Of a DNA stretch of 64,000 nt, positions 7,814-17,500 are shown piece after piece. The position numbers and the translations under genes were made by a program. The number at the start of each line of letters is the position of its first letter. The stretch's first letter is position 1. Origin of the DNA: Bog-756 sp963696495 (GTDB lineage Bacteria > Actinomycetota > Acidimicrobiia > Acidimicrobiales > RAAP-2). Under the pieces are notes generated by a model that saw nothing but the letters and a program-made list of their open reading frames with translations, did no database searches and was not told the DNA's origin. The stretch spans positions 496,001-560,000 of the forward strand of contig CAVOKJ010000004.1 in the NCBI GenBank assembly GCA_963696495.1. The letters are read 5' to 3'.

Positions 7814-9709
7814 ATGGCCGCATGGCAGGGATTGAAAGAGGGGAGGGTCGCTCGGACCAGGAACAGCGACGGCTCCCTCGCCGCGCTGCCGCCGAACTAC
7901 AAGTGGATCGCGCTGTTCATCTCCACCCTCGGGATGCTGATGGCCACCATCGACGGCTCGATCGTGTTGATCGCCCTCCCGGACATCTTCCGCGGCATCG
8001 GACTCGACCCCCTCCAGCCGGGCAACACGTTCTATCTGCTGTGGATGATCCTGGGCTTCCTGGTGATCACCAGCGTGCTGGTGGTGAGCCTCGGCCGCAT
8101 GGGCGACATCTACGGACGGGTGCGCACGTACAACCTGGGCTTCGCCGTGTTCACGTTCTTCTCGCTCATGTTGAGCATCACCTGGATGACCGGACACGCA
8201 GCGGGGGTGTGGCTGATCACCATGCGGGTCTTCCAGGGAGTGGGCGCCGCCATGCTGATGGCCAATTCGGCCGCCATCCTCACCGACGTGTTCCCCGACA
8301 ACCAGCGCGGCATGGCCCTCGGTGTGAACCAGGCCGCCGCCTTCAGCGGCACGTTCATCGGCCTCGTCCTCGGTGGCGTCCTCGCCCCGATCAACTGGCG
8401 GCTCATCTTCTTGGTGTCGGTGCCCATCGGTCTGTTCTCCACCGTGTTCGGCTACCTGAAGCTGCACGAGACCAGCCCGAAGCGACCGGCCCGCATCGAC
8501 TGGCCGGGGAACATCACCTTCGCCCTGGGCCTGATCCTGGTCATGGTGGGTATCACCTACGGCATCGAGCCGTACGGGCATCACGTGATGGGGTGGACCA
8601 GCCCCACGGTGATCGCCTCCCTGGTCCTCGGCGTGGCCCTGCTCATCGCCTTCTGCATCATCGAGACCAAGGTCCCCCAACCGATGTTCCGGCTCCAGCT
8701 GTTCAAGATCCGCGCCTTCACCAGCGGGGTGCTGGCCAGCTTCCTCGCCGCACTCAGCCGGGGCGGACTCATGTTCATGCTGATCATCTGGCTCCAGGGG
8801 ATCTGGCTGCCCCTGCACGGCTACGCCTTCAGCGTCACGCCGCTGTGGGCCGGCATCGCCATGCTGCCGTTGACCATGGGGTTCCTGATCGCCGGCCCGG
8901 TCTCCGGCGTGCTGTCCGACCGTTACGGAGCCCGCCCCTTCGCCACGGGCGGGATGCTGGGCGCCGCCGTCTGCTTCGGGCTCCTCGAGTTCCTGCCGGT
9001 CGACTTCCCCTACTGGGCCTTCGCCGTGCTGCTGCTCTTCACCGGCCTGACCATGGCGGCCTTCGGCTCGCCCAACCGGGCCGGCGTGATGAACAGCCTC
9101 CCACCCCAGCACCGTGGGGCCGGTTCCGGGATGAACACGACGTTCCAGAACTCGGCCCAGGTCCTGTCCATCGGGATCTTCTTCACGCTCATGATCGTCG
9201 GGCTGATGACGACCCTCCCGCAGAACCTCCTGCACGGACTGGTGTCGCACGGCGTGCCGACGGGCGTGGCCGAGGGCGTCGCCCACCTCTCGCCGGTGTC
9301 GACACTGTTCGCCGCCTTCTTGGGGTACGACCCGATCCAGCATCTGATCGGTGCCCACGCCCTGAGCCAGCTGCCCGTGGCCCAGCAGCACGCCCTCACT
9401 GGCCGCAGCTTCTTCCCGGGGCTGATCAGTGCCCCGTTCCAGGCCGGGCTCCATGCCGCGCTCGACTTCGCCATCGTGGCCAGCCTGCTGGCAGCGGGCG
9501 CGTCATGGCTGCGGGGTGGGCGCTACGTGTACTCCGAGGCGGGCGACGGCCCCCTGCCGGCCACCGGGGACGGAAGTGAGCCCGCGGCCCCCTCCGCCGC
9601 CGGCCCGGGGACCCGGGACGGCGACCGGCCGGTGCCGTCACCACCACCGGTGCCGGTGGCGATGGTCGACGTCACCGTGCCGGGAGCGACACGGGGCGGG
9701 ACGGTATGA
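7814..9709 (+). CDS. DHA2-family MFS multidrug exporter (EmrB/QacA type)
   Basis: This 631-residue protein is a major facilitator with about 14 membrane helices and belongs to the drug:H+ antiporter 2 family. The first helix has the signature FISTLGMLMATIDGSIVLIALP, and motif A-like SLGRMGDIYGRVR and motif C-like segments follow. A Pro/Ala-rich cytoplasmic tail of about 60 residues ends the protein. The ATG at 7814 was chosen because AGGTGG lies 4 nt upstream and the helix block starts soon after; the frame is open further upstream from 7706. The MerR regulator starts within the stop codon (ATGA), which suggests co-regulation and drug-responsive control. The substrate is unknown. Confidence 0.93.
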   Translation: MAAWQGLKEGRVARTRNSDGSLAALPPNYKWIALFISTLGMLMATIDGSIVLIALPDIFRGIGLDPLQPGNTFYLLWMILGFLVITSVLVVSLGRMGDIYGRVRTYNLGFAVFTFFSLMLSITWMTGHAAGVWLITMRVFQGVGAAMLMANSAAILTDVFPDNQRGMALGVNQAAAFSGTFIGLVLGGVLAPINWRLIFLVSVPIGLFSTVFGYLKLHETSPKRPARIDWPGNITFALGLILVMVGITYGIEPYGHHVMGWTSPTVIASLVLGVALLIAFCIIETKVPQPMFRLQLFKIRAFTSGVLASFLAALSRGGLMFMLIIWLQGIWLPLHGYAFSVTPLWAGIAMLPLTMGFLIAGPVSGVLSDRYGARPFATGGMLGAAVCFGLLEFLPVDFPYWAFAVLLLFTGLTMAAFGSPNRAGVMNSLPPQHRGAGSGMNTTFQNSAQVLSIGIFFTLMIVGLMTTLPQNLLHGLVSHGVPTGVAEGVAHLSPVSTLFAAFLGYDPIQHLIGAHALSQLPVAQQHALTGRSFFPGLISAPFQAGLHAALDFAIVASLLAAGASWLRGGRYVYSEAGDGPLPATGDGSEPAAPSAAGPGTRDGDRPVPSPPPVPVAMVDVTVPGATRGGTV

Positions 9710-10194
9710 CCGCCACCCGCAACGCCGACACGCAATCGGCCCCGTTGGTGTTCCGCATCGGTGAAGTCGCCAAGCTGACCGGGCTGACCACCCGCACGCT
9801 GCGCTACTGGGAGGAGCAGGGCCTGATCCGCCCGAGTGGCTACCGGGGCAGGGGGGAACGCCTCTATTCCTCGACGGACATGGCCCGGGTGACCCGCATC
9901 AAGGACCTCCAGGAGCTGCTGGGGTTCTCCTTGGCCGAGGTCAGGGTGGTGCTCGACACCGAGGACGTCGAGACGCTCGACCGACTCCGCTCCGAGTTCC
10001 GCTGGGGCGACGCCTCGCCCGACGATCGACGACAGCTGCTCGATGACGCCATCGAGGCCAACGACAAGTTGCTGGCGCGGTTGGACGTCACCCTGGCCCG
10101 CATCGGTGCCTTCCGGGACGAGCGGGCGGCCAAGGCGGTCCGCCTGCGCGAAGTCCGCGACGGCATCGAGGTGCCGCCGTCCCACTCGGGCTGA
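9706..10194 (+). CDS. MerR-family transcriptional regulator
   Basis: This 162-residue regulator has the MerR winged helix at its N-terminus (FRIGEVAKLTGLTTRTLRYW, then GLIRPSGYRGRGERLYSSTD) and a coiled-coil dimerisation helix with a short C-terminal end. No metal-binding Cys pair is present, so an organic ligand rather than a metal is likely. Its ATG overlaps the exporter stop by 4 nt, so it is translationally coupled to the DHA2 exporter and probably senses an exported compound. MerR proteins act between the -35 and -10 elements. The only promoter I see, at 7641-7669, has a normal 17-nt spacer, so the mode of control is open. Confidence 0.93.
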   Translation: MTATRNADTQSAPLVFRIGEVAKLTGLTTRTLRYWEEQGLIRPSGYRGRGERLYSSTDMARVTRIKDLQELLGFSLAEVRVVLDTEDVETLDRLRSEFRWGDASPDDRRQLLDDAIEANDKLLARLDVTLARIGAFRDERAAKAVRLREVRDGIEVPPSHSG

Positions 10195-10241
10195 TCGGAT
10201 CCGAGCCTCCGGCTCCGGGCAACTGACCACCACCGGCTCCG

Positions 10242-10333
10242 TCACTGCAGAGGCGGCATCACTGCAGAGGCGGCAGGCGGCATCACTGCAGAGGCGGCAT
10301 CACTGCAGAGGCGGCATCACTGCAGAGGCGGCA
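10242..10333. repeat. 17-bp tandem repeat containing the stop codon of the DUF5684-like gene, 5 copies
   Basis: Five copies of TCACTGCAGAGGCGGCA occur at 10242, 10259, 10283, 10300 and 10317, with an extra 7 bp (GGCGGCA) after the second. On the minus strand each copy plus one base reads ATGCCGCCTCTGCAGTGA, a mini-frame MPPLQ-stop. The innermost copy is the real 3' end of the membrane protein gene. The other four lie beyond its stop. Each copy has a CTGCAG core. Confidence 0.93.
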
Positions 10334-10952
10334 TCTGTCCTGGTGGTGGGGGAACCTGGCCGGGCCCCGGTCCCTGAGGTGGGTACGGGGGAGGAGCGGC
10401 CGGAGGCGTCGGCGCCTGACCGGGCGGGGGATAGCCGGGCTGCTGGGGATAGCCGGGTTGTGGCGGCGGGTAGCCACCGGTCGCCGGGTACTGGTTGCCG
10501 TAGCCGCCCGCGCCATAGCCACCTCCGCCGCTGCCGGCCAAGCCGGCCGGTCCGGCGGGCCCGCGGTACTGGCTCTTCCCGAGCCAGAGGATGTACCAGA
10601 AGATGACCGAGAGGAGCACCAGGCCCACGGTGAACCCGCCTCCGTGCCCGAAGCTCTTGGAGACGTCGTGGAGCACGATGATCGACACGACCAGCAGGCC
10701 GAGGCTGCCCACGAAGGGCACGAAGACCAGGAGGAGGAACCAGGCCCACGACGCCGGGCGACCCGCCACCCTGAGCAGCACGATGAAGTTGTAGATGGGG
10801 ATGAAGGCGGCCCATGCCGGCTCACCTTGCGGTGCCGCCTTCTGGTAGGAGCCGTAGACGCCCAGGGCGAAGATGATATAGAGGGCGATGTAGACGACGA
10901 TCAGGATCCCTGCCCCTGCGCCGGAACTCGATGCCAACAACAGGTGTCCCAT
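10317..10952 (-). CDS. DUF5684-like integral membrane protein with Pro/Gly-rich tail
   Basis: This 211-residue protein has an N-terminal membrane helix (AGILIVVYIALYIIFALGVY) and two or three further helices. The pattern KAAPQGEPAWAAFIPIYN, VAGRPASWAWFLLLVFVP and FGHGGGFTVGLVLL resembles DUF5684, a family of small bacterial membrane proteins of unknown function. The last 85 residues are a Gly/Tyr/Pro-rich low-complexity tail likely to be cytoplasmic. Its final residues MPPLQ come from the tandem repeat described at 10242-10333. GGGGAG lies 5 nt upstream of the ATG. It converges on the MerR gene and has no clear functional partner. Confidence 0.85.
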   Translation of the reverse strand: MGHLLLASSSGAGAGILIVVYIALYIIFALGVYGSYQKAAPQGEPAWAAFIPIYNFIVLLRVAGRPASWAWFLLLVFVPFVGSLGLLVVSIIVLHDVSKSFGHGGGFTVGLVLLSVIFWYILWLGKSQYRGPAGPAGLAGSGGGGYGAGGYGNQYPATGGYPPPQPGYPQQPGYPPPGQAPTPPAAPPPYPPQGPGPGQVPPPPGQMPPLQ

Positions 10953-11138
10953 GGTCTCCCCCTAGGGATTGAGCGGAACGGACGTGAGCCGTACTGTCCA
11001 TTTGTTAGCACTTCGCCGTTGCCGATGCGGTGATGCGACACCCCGGTTCGGCCGGGGGCCGGGGGAGCGGAGACGGGGTCGCCCCACGCGGTGGTGGGAG
11101 CCGGCCCTCGCCGTACGAACCCGGTCACACCCCGTGAG

Positions 11139-11144
11139 TAGGGT
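11139..11144 (+). promoter_or_regulatory. Candidate -10 hexamer TAGGGT for recCBD, leaderless
   Basis: TAGGGT ends 8 nt before the recC ATG, and no Shine-Dalgarno sequence is present between them. The arrangement suggests that the recCBD transcript starts at or near the recC start codon. Confidence 0.5.
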
Positions 11145-11152
11145 CGGTCGCG

Positions 11153-14100
11153 ATGATGCACCTCTACTCGGCGGGCTCGGCCGGACCCCTCAGCGAGAAG
11201 CTCGCCGACGTGCTCTCGGAGCCGCCCGCCGATCCCTTCACGCCCGAGTGGCTGGCGGTGCCCTCCGACGGCATGCGCCGGTGGGTGACGCTCGAACTGG
11301 CCCGTCACCTCGGAGCCTCCTCCCCGGCTGCCGGCGACGGGATCACCGCCAACGTCGTCCGCGCCTACCCGGGCACGCTGCGGAGCGCGGTCCTGGCCAT
11401 CGATCGTGCCGAGGACCAGCCGGATCCGTGGGGCATCGACCGCATGGTCTGGTCGGTGCTCGACGAACTGGTGAGCTCCGAACCCCGGGGCGGGCTCCCG
11501 GGTGGGGTGGTGCCGGGAACCGGCCCGTCGCTGTACGCCAGGGCTCGACGGATCGCCGACCTCTTCGACCGCTATCACCTCCACCGGCCGCACATGGTGA
11601 GGCAGTGGAGCCGGGGCAGCTTCGTCGACGGCAGTGGCCGTCCGATCGCCAGCCACGCCCTCTGGCAGGCACGACTGTGGACCGGGGTCCGGGCCAGGAT
11701 CGGCGAGCCGAGCCCGCCCGAGCGACTGCCGGCACTGCTCCGGCGACTCCACGACGGGGAGGACCTCCTCGACCTCCCGCCGCGCCTCGTCTTCTTCGGG
11801 TTCACGCTCCTGCCGGCCGGGGAGTTCCTGGCGGTGGCCCGAGCCGCCGCCGCCTCCCGCGACGTGCACCTGTTCCTCCTCGAACCGACGCGCCTGGACC
11901 CCGACGCTTTGCTCCGCACGAGCCCGACCCCCGCGCCGGGAGGCGCCCGGCTGCGCTCCAACGACCACACCGCCGACCTGGTCGAACAGCCGTTGCTCCG
12001 CAGCTGGGGTCGGCTGCATCGCGAGACGGCGTTGCGACTCGCCGACCTGCAGTCGGAAGGGGTCCACGTCCAACGGGTGGACGGGCCCGGCCCTGCGGGT
12101 CGGGCCCCCACGCTCCTCGGCCGCCTCCAGCAGGACATCCGTGGCAACGTCGCGCCCGGGGCGACGCTGGCCGGTGACCCCACCGACGATTCGGTGCGGT
12201 TCCATTCGTGCTTCGGAACGACCCGCCAGGTCGAGGTCCTGCGGGACGCCCTGCTCCACCTGCTCGCCGCTCCGGGTTCGGACCTGACCGAGGACGACAT
12301 CGTCGTGCTGTGCCCGTCTCTGGACAGGTTCGCCCCCCTCATCGAGGCCGTGTTCGGTCAGACGGCGGATTCCACGACGCCGGCCGCGGCGACGGAGGGG
12401 GAGGCGCCCGATCGCCGCGGGGCACCCGCCCTCCGGTACCGCGTCGCCGACCGCTCGATCAGGAGCGTCAACCCGGTGCTGAGCGCCGCGTCCTCCTTGC
12501 TCCAACTGGTGACAGGGAGGTTCGACGTGAGTTCGGTCCTCGAGTTCCTGGCCCTGGGCCCCGTCCGGCAGCGCTTCGGGTTCGACGACGACGCGCTGGG
12601 GGTCATCGCCGAGTGGATGGAGGCCACCAACGTGCGCTGGGGACTCGATCCCTCCCAACGTCAGCGCCAGGGACTCCCGGGCTCGGTGGTCTCCAACACG
12701 TGGGATGCGGCGTTGAGCCGTCTCCTCGTCGGGTCGTCGGTGTTCGACGAGGAGCTTCGGTTGGCCGTCGGTGCCGTGGCCCCGTACGGGGTGGAGGGGG
12801 GCGACGTGGAGACGGCCGGACGCCTGGCCGAGGCCGTCGGCTGCCTGAGGGAGCTGGCCGACGAAGCGTCGGTGGCCCGACCCTTGGCCGAATGGGTGCG
12901 GCTCCTCCGCTCGACGTGCACCGAGCTCTTCTCCGCCGAGCGGGACATGGCCTGGCAGGTCGAGGCGCTGGAGCGGGTGCTCGCCGAGGTGGAGGAGTCG
13001 GCCACGATCGGCGGGACGCCGTCGAGCGTCGGGCTCGAGTTCGACGACGTCAGGAAGGTGCTCGACGAGCGCCTCGACGACAAGGTCGGCCGGGCCGACT
13101 TCTTCCGGGGTGGGATCACCGTCACGTCGATGACCCCGCTCCGCTGGGTGCCGTTCCGGGTGGTCTGTCTGCTCGGGATGGACCAGGCCGCATTCGGCGT
13201 CGAGGGCTCGGCGGGGGACGACCTCTCGTCGCTGTCCCCACAGATCGGCGATCGGGATCCCAGGGGCGAGGCTCGTGAGACCCTGCTCGAGGCGGTCCTC
13301 GCCGCCCGGGACCATCTGGTCGTGGTGCGTGATGGTCGGGACGTCCGGACCAATCAGGTGGTACCTCGGGCCGTGGTCACCGCCGAACTGTACGAGTCGG
13401 TCCTCTCGTCGGTGGTTGCCGGTGATCGCCCCCACGTGGCGGCCCGGCTCGAGGTCGACCATCCCCGCCATCCGTTCGACGAGCGGTGCTTCGAGCCGGG
13501 TGGCCTGGTCGAGGGGACCGTCTGGGGATTCGACAGAGACGAGCTGGACGGGGCGCTGGCCCGGCGGGGGCAGAGTCCACGGAGGCCTCCGTTCCTCGAC
13601 GGTCCGCTCGAACCGGTGGAGACCGGGGTCATCGAGCTGTCCGACCTGCACCGGTTCCTCAAGAACCCGACGGCGGCGTTCTTCAGCGAACGCCTCGGCG
13701 TGCGGCTGCCCAGGCCGGAGGACGAGGCACCGACCGTGTTGCCGGTGGACATCGGGGGCCTGGAGGGGTGGGACATCGGCACGAGGCTCCTCGACGCCCG
13801 GCTCGACGGGTTCACCTTCGGGCAGTGGCTCGACTACGAGCGCCAGCTCGGGACGCTGCCGCCTCCCCCCCTGGGTGGGGACCGGGTCCGGGCCCTCGAG
13901 CAGTCGGTCGAGGCGCTGCTCGACGCGGCGCGGCGCTCAGGTCTGGTCCCGGGAGCCGCCGAGCCGTTTCCCGTCGACGCGCTGCTCCCCGACGGCACCC
14001 GCGTGGTGGGTTCGGTCTCCCTCCGACTGGGTCGACCGACACCCGGTCCGGCCCAGCTGTACTACTCGAGGGCCAAGTCGTCCCACCGGGTCGCGGCCTG

Positions 14101-14596
14101 GCTCGACCTCATGGCCCTCGCAGCCACCGACGCCACTTTGGCGTGGCGATCGCTGGCGGTGAGCCGGCCGGAGAAGAACGGCGGGGACGTGGAGGTCACC
14201 GATCTCGTCCCCTCTCCCGACATCGCCGGCGATCGCCAGCGCGCCGCCGAGGTGTTGGCCGTCGCCGTCGACTGTTACCGGCGGGGCATGGCCGAGCCGA
14301 TCCCCCTGTTCCCCAACTTCTCCTATGGCCTCTACCGCGGGAAGGCCGGCCCCGGTCGCTGGCGCGGATTCAGCTTCCCGGAGGACGGCGACCACCCTGC
14401 GGTGCGACTGGCCTTCGGCGAGTGCGACTTCGACGCCATCACCCATCTCGCTCCCCGCCCGACCGATCCTCCCGGACCGAAGGGCCGGGCCATGCGGTTC
14501 GCCATGTACCTCTTCCGGACCATCGACCGCTCGACCGCCCGTGGACCGGGTGCGGGGGCCGCCCGGGTCCCGGCCGGAAGTGCCGACCCCGGATGA
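11153..14596 (+). CDS. recC: Exodeoxyribonuclease V subunit gamma (RecC)
   Basis: This 1147-residue protein is RecC, the Chi-recognising scaffold of the RecBCD helicase-nuclease that processes double-strand breaks. It opens with the typical block LYSAGSAGPLSEKLADVL, then LAVPSDGMRRWVTLELARHLG and FFGFTLLPAGEFLAVARAAA. The inactive helicase and nuclease-like folds of the family account for its length. Motifs ITVTSMTPLRWVPFRVVCLLG and ELSDLHRFLKNPTAAFFSERLGVRLP in the C-terminal half are characteristic. The second codon is also ATG, so the start could move by one. The stop overlaps the recB ATG by 4 nt, so recC, recB and recD form one coupled operon. Expression may be leaderless from TAGGGT. 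Confidence 0.96.
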   Translation: MMHLYSAGSAGPLSEKLADVLSEPPADPFTPEWLAVPSDGMRRWVTLELARHLGASSPAAGDGITANVVRAYPGTLRSAVLAIDRAEDQPDPWGIDRMVWSVLDELVSSEPRGGLPGGVVPGTGPSLYARARRIADLFDRYHLHRPHMVRQWSRGSFVDGSGRPIASHALWQARLWTGVRARIGEPSPPERLPALLRRLHDGEDLLDLPPRLVFFGFTLLPAGEFLAVARAAAASRDVHLFLLEPTRLDPDALLRTSPTPAPGGARLRSNDHTADLVEQPLLRSWGRLHRETALRLADLQSEGVHVQRVDGPGPAGRAPTLLGRLQQDIRGNVAPGATLAGDPTDDSVRFHSCFGTTRQVEVLRDALLHLLAAPGSDLTEDDIVVLCPSLDRFAPLIEAVFGQTADSTTPAAATEGEAPDRRGAPALRYRVADRSIRSVNPVLSAASSLLQLVTGRFDVSSVLEFLALGPVRQRFGFDDDALGVIAEWMEATNVRWGLDPSQRQRQGLPGSVVSNTWDAALSRLLVGSSVFDEELRLAVGAVAPYGVEGGDVETAGRLAEAVGCLRELADEASVARPLAEWVRLLRSTCTELFSAERDMAWQVEALERVLAEVEESATIGGTPSSVGLEFDDVRKVLDERLDDKVGRADFFRGGITVTSMTPLRWVPFRVVCLLGMDQAAFGVEGSAGDDLSSLSPQIGDRDPRGEARETLLEAVLAARDHLVVVRDGRDVRTNQVVPRAVVTAELYESVLSSVVAGDRPHVAARLEVDHPRHPFDERCFEPGGLVEGTVWGFDRDELDGALARRGQSPRRPPFLDGPLEPVETGVIELSDLHRFLKNPTAAFFSERLGVRLPRPEDEAPTVLPVDIGGLEGWDIGTRLLDARLDGFTFGQWLDYERQLGTLPPPPLGGDRVRALEQSVEALLDAARRSGLVPGAAEPFPVDALLPDGTRVVGSVSLRLGRPTPGPAQLYYSRAKSSHRVAAWLDLMALAATDATLAWRSLAVSRPEKNGGDVEVTDLVPSPDIAGDRQRAAEVLAVAVDCYRRGMAEPIPLFPNFSYGLYRGKAGPGRWRGFSFPEDGDHPAVRLAFGECDFDAITHLAPRPTDPPGPKGRAMRFAMYLFRTIDRSTARGPGAGAARVPAGSADPG

Positions 14597-17500
14597 GCGC
14601 GACGTCAGACGTCCCCTTCGACGTCGCCGAACCCGTCCCTCCCGGAAAGCTCGCCATCCAGGCGAGTGCCGGAACCGGCAAGACGTTCGCGCTGGCCGCG
14701 CTGGCCACCCGGTTCATCGCCGAGGGACGGGCCACCGCCGCCGAGCTGTTGATCGTCACGTTCACCCGGGCGGCAACCGACGAGCTGCGGACCAAGGTCA
14801 GGGATCGGCTGGTCGCGTCGCTGAACCATCTCTCGGCCGACGAGGCCCCCCCGACCGACGACGAGCTCCTCACCTACCTGGACCTCCGGCGGTCCCCCGG
14901 ACAGCTCGAGCGACTGCAGCGGGCCGTCACCGAGTTCGACACCGCCACGGTCACCACCATCCACGGATTCGCGAAGCAGGTGCTCGGCGCCCTCGGCGTG
15001 TCGGCCGGGACCGATCCCGACGCGTCGCTCGACGTGGACTCGACCAAACTCATCAGGGCGTCGTGCGCCGACGTCCTCGTCGGTGCCGCCGTGGACGGGC
15101 ACCCCGTCGAGCTGCTCCCGTCGCTGGAAGTCCTCGACCGGGCGGCCACGTTGGCCGACGGGCAGCCCGATCTCGACCTCGTACCGGCCCGGGGCCAACC
15201 CGGCGCCACCGAGGCACAGCAACTCTTGTGCGAGCTGGTCGGGCGGGCCGTGGATCTGGTCGCTCTCCGCCGCCTCCGCAGTGGGGTCCTCAGCTTCGAC
15301 GACGTGCTCACCCAGCTGCGGGACGCGCTGCGCGGCCCCGGAGCCCAGGGCGCCATCGAGGCCCTCCGGAACCGGTTCTCCGTGGTGCTCATCGACGAGT
15401 TCCAGGACACCGACCCGATCCAGTGGGAGATCTTCTCGACCCTCTTCGACGCGGCGGACGCCGATACGTCGCTCGTGCTGGTCGGGGACCCCAAGCAGGC
15501 GATCTACGGATTCCGCGGTGCGGACGTGCACACCTACCTCGAGGCGGTGGGGGAGGGCTCGTCGACCGAGCGGAGGTCGCTGCTCACCAACTGGAGGTCG
15601 GACGACTCGGTGCTGAAGTCCCTCGGGGTCCTGTTCGACGGCGCCACCTTCGGCAGCGTCGACATCCCCTTCGTGCCGGTCCACCCGGCCGAGGTCAACT
15701 GCGGGCGGCACCTGCGGGACGACGAGGGACGGGCGCTGCCGGCGCTCTCCCTCCGGCTGGCCACCGGTGAGGGCATCGCCCGCCACCGGAAGCAGAACCA
15801 ACTCGTGCTCACCGGTGCCGCCGAGCAGGCGATCTACGCGGACCTGGTGGACACCGTCCGTACCCTGCTCGACCGGGGACGGCTACCCGGGGGCCCCGAC
15901 GCCACGGACGACCGACCGGTCCGCCCACCGGACATCGCCGTCCTGGTCGGCCGGCACGCCGAAGCGACGGCCGTCCAGTCGGCACTGGTGGCCCAGGGTG
16001 TCCCGGCCGTCGTGGCCAGAGGCGGCAGCGTGCTCGAGTCGCCGGCCGCCGAGCAGATGCGCTGGCTGCTCCATGCCCTCGCCCGTCCCGCCGATCCCCG
16101 CCGGGTGCGGACGTACGCGCTCTCGTGGTTCGCCGGACGGAGCGCGGCTGAGGTCGCGTCGCTCCCGGAAGCGGACATGGTCGCCATGCAGGAGCAGCTC
16201 AGCCAGTGGTCGGAGCTGCTGGCCACCCACTCGGTGGCGGACTCCTTCGCCCGGATCTGGTCGGAGGGCGGTGTCGCACAGCGGGTGCTCGGCGGTCCCG
16301 ACGGGGACCGCAACATGACCGACCTCGATCACCTCGTCGAGCTGTTGCAGGCAACCGGCCCCAGCGGCCGGAGCGGCGTGTCGGCTCTGCTCTCGGTCCT
16401 CGACACCCAACCCGAACAGGAGGACGACACCGAGATCGACGGCGACGTCGCGGCTCGCCGGATCGCCTCAGAGGCTGATTCGGTGCAGATCATGACGGTC
16501 TGGGCGGCCAAGGGGCTCGAGTTCCCGGTGGTGTGCCTCCCCACCCTGTGGCACCCGCCCCCCAAGGAGCCCGCGGTGGTCTACGTGGATCCTCGGACAG
16601 GACGGCGGACCTTCGACGTGGCCGCCGGGAAGGACTGGCCCGACGAGGAAGGCGCAGCGGGACGCGTGGCCATCGCGGAGTCGCAGGCGTCGGGCGAGCG
16701 ACTCCGCCTCCTCTACGTCGCGCTGACCCGCGCCCAGCATCAATCGATCGTGTGGTGGGCCCAGGCGGACCGGAGCGCGCAGACGGCGCTGGCGCGTGTC
16801 CTGTTCGGTCGTGACCAGGGGGTGTCCGATTCGGGTCGATCGACATCGGCGACGGTATCGATTCCGGCGGACAAGGACGCCGCGGCCCACTTCGACCCGT
16901 TCGTCGCCGCGTCCGACCACACCTGGGACGTCCGGGTGGTCGATGAGCCGGAGGCCGTCACCGACCGGTGGCGTGGCCCTTCGGCCGGGGGCCCGCGGCC
17001 GGACCTCCGCGTCGCCACGCTCCCCAGGACTCCCGACCGGTCGCGGCGGAGATGGTCGTTCTCGGCCATCACCGATGGGTCGTCGGCCGGATCCTTCGAC
17101 CCTCTCGATCCGTCGATGTCCGACAGCGGAGCAGGCGACGAGCAGGAGAGCGCCGACGATCCCCTCGCCGGGACCGAGGGCTCGCCGCTCGGTTCCCCGT
17201 CGTCGTTCGACGCTGAGGGTCCGCAGACCCAGGCCACCGGGACCACCCAGACCACCCGGTCGACCCAGGCCACCGAGGTCACCGACAGATCCGGCGACGA
17301 GTGGCGCAGCCCACTTGCCGATCTCCCGGCCGGGACGGCCTTCGGCACCTTGGTCCACTCGGTGCTCGAGGAGGTGGACTTCAGCGATCCGCGGCTGCCC
17401 GAACAGCTCGGGCTGGCCGTCGACGACCAGCTCCGATGGCGGTCACTGGACCTCACCCCGACGATCCCGGCCGGTGCATCGGCCGAGCTCGGCCGGACCA

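Noticed and set aside
7724..9454. 576-codon minus-strand frame opposite the DHA2 exporter
   Set aside because: Highly charged translation without motifs, antisense to a clear MFS gene; a product of GC-rich codon bias.
10242..10333. Tandem repeat as a CRISPR array
   Set aside because: Units are contiguous without unique spacers and no cas genes are near.
10901..13651. 916-codon minus-strand frame opposite recC
   Set aside because: No domain, Arg/His/Pro-rich, fully antisense to recC.
13486..14592. N-terminal extension of RecB into recC
   Set aside because: The 369 extra residues have no RecB homology and overlap recC; the ATG at 14593 overlaps the recC stop in the usual way.
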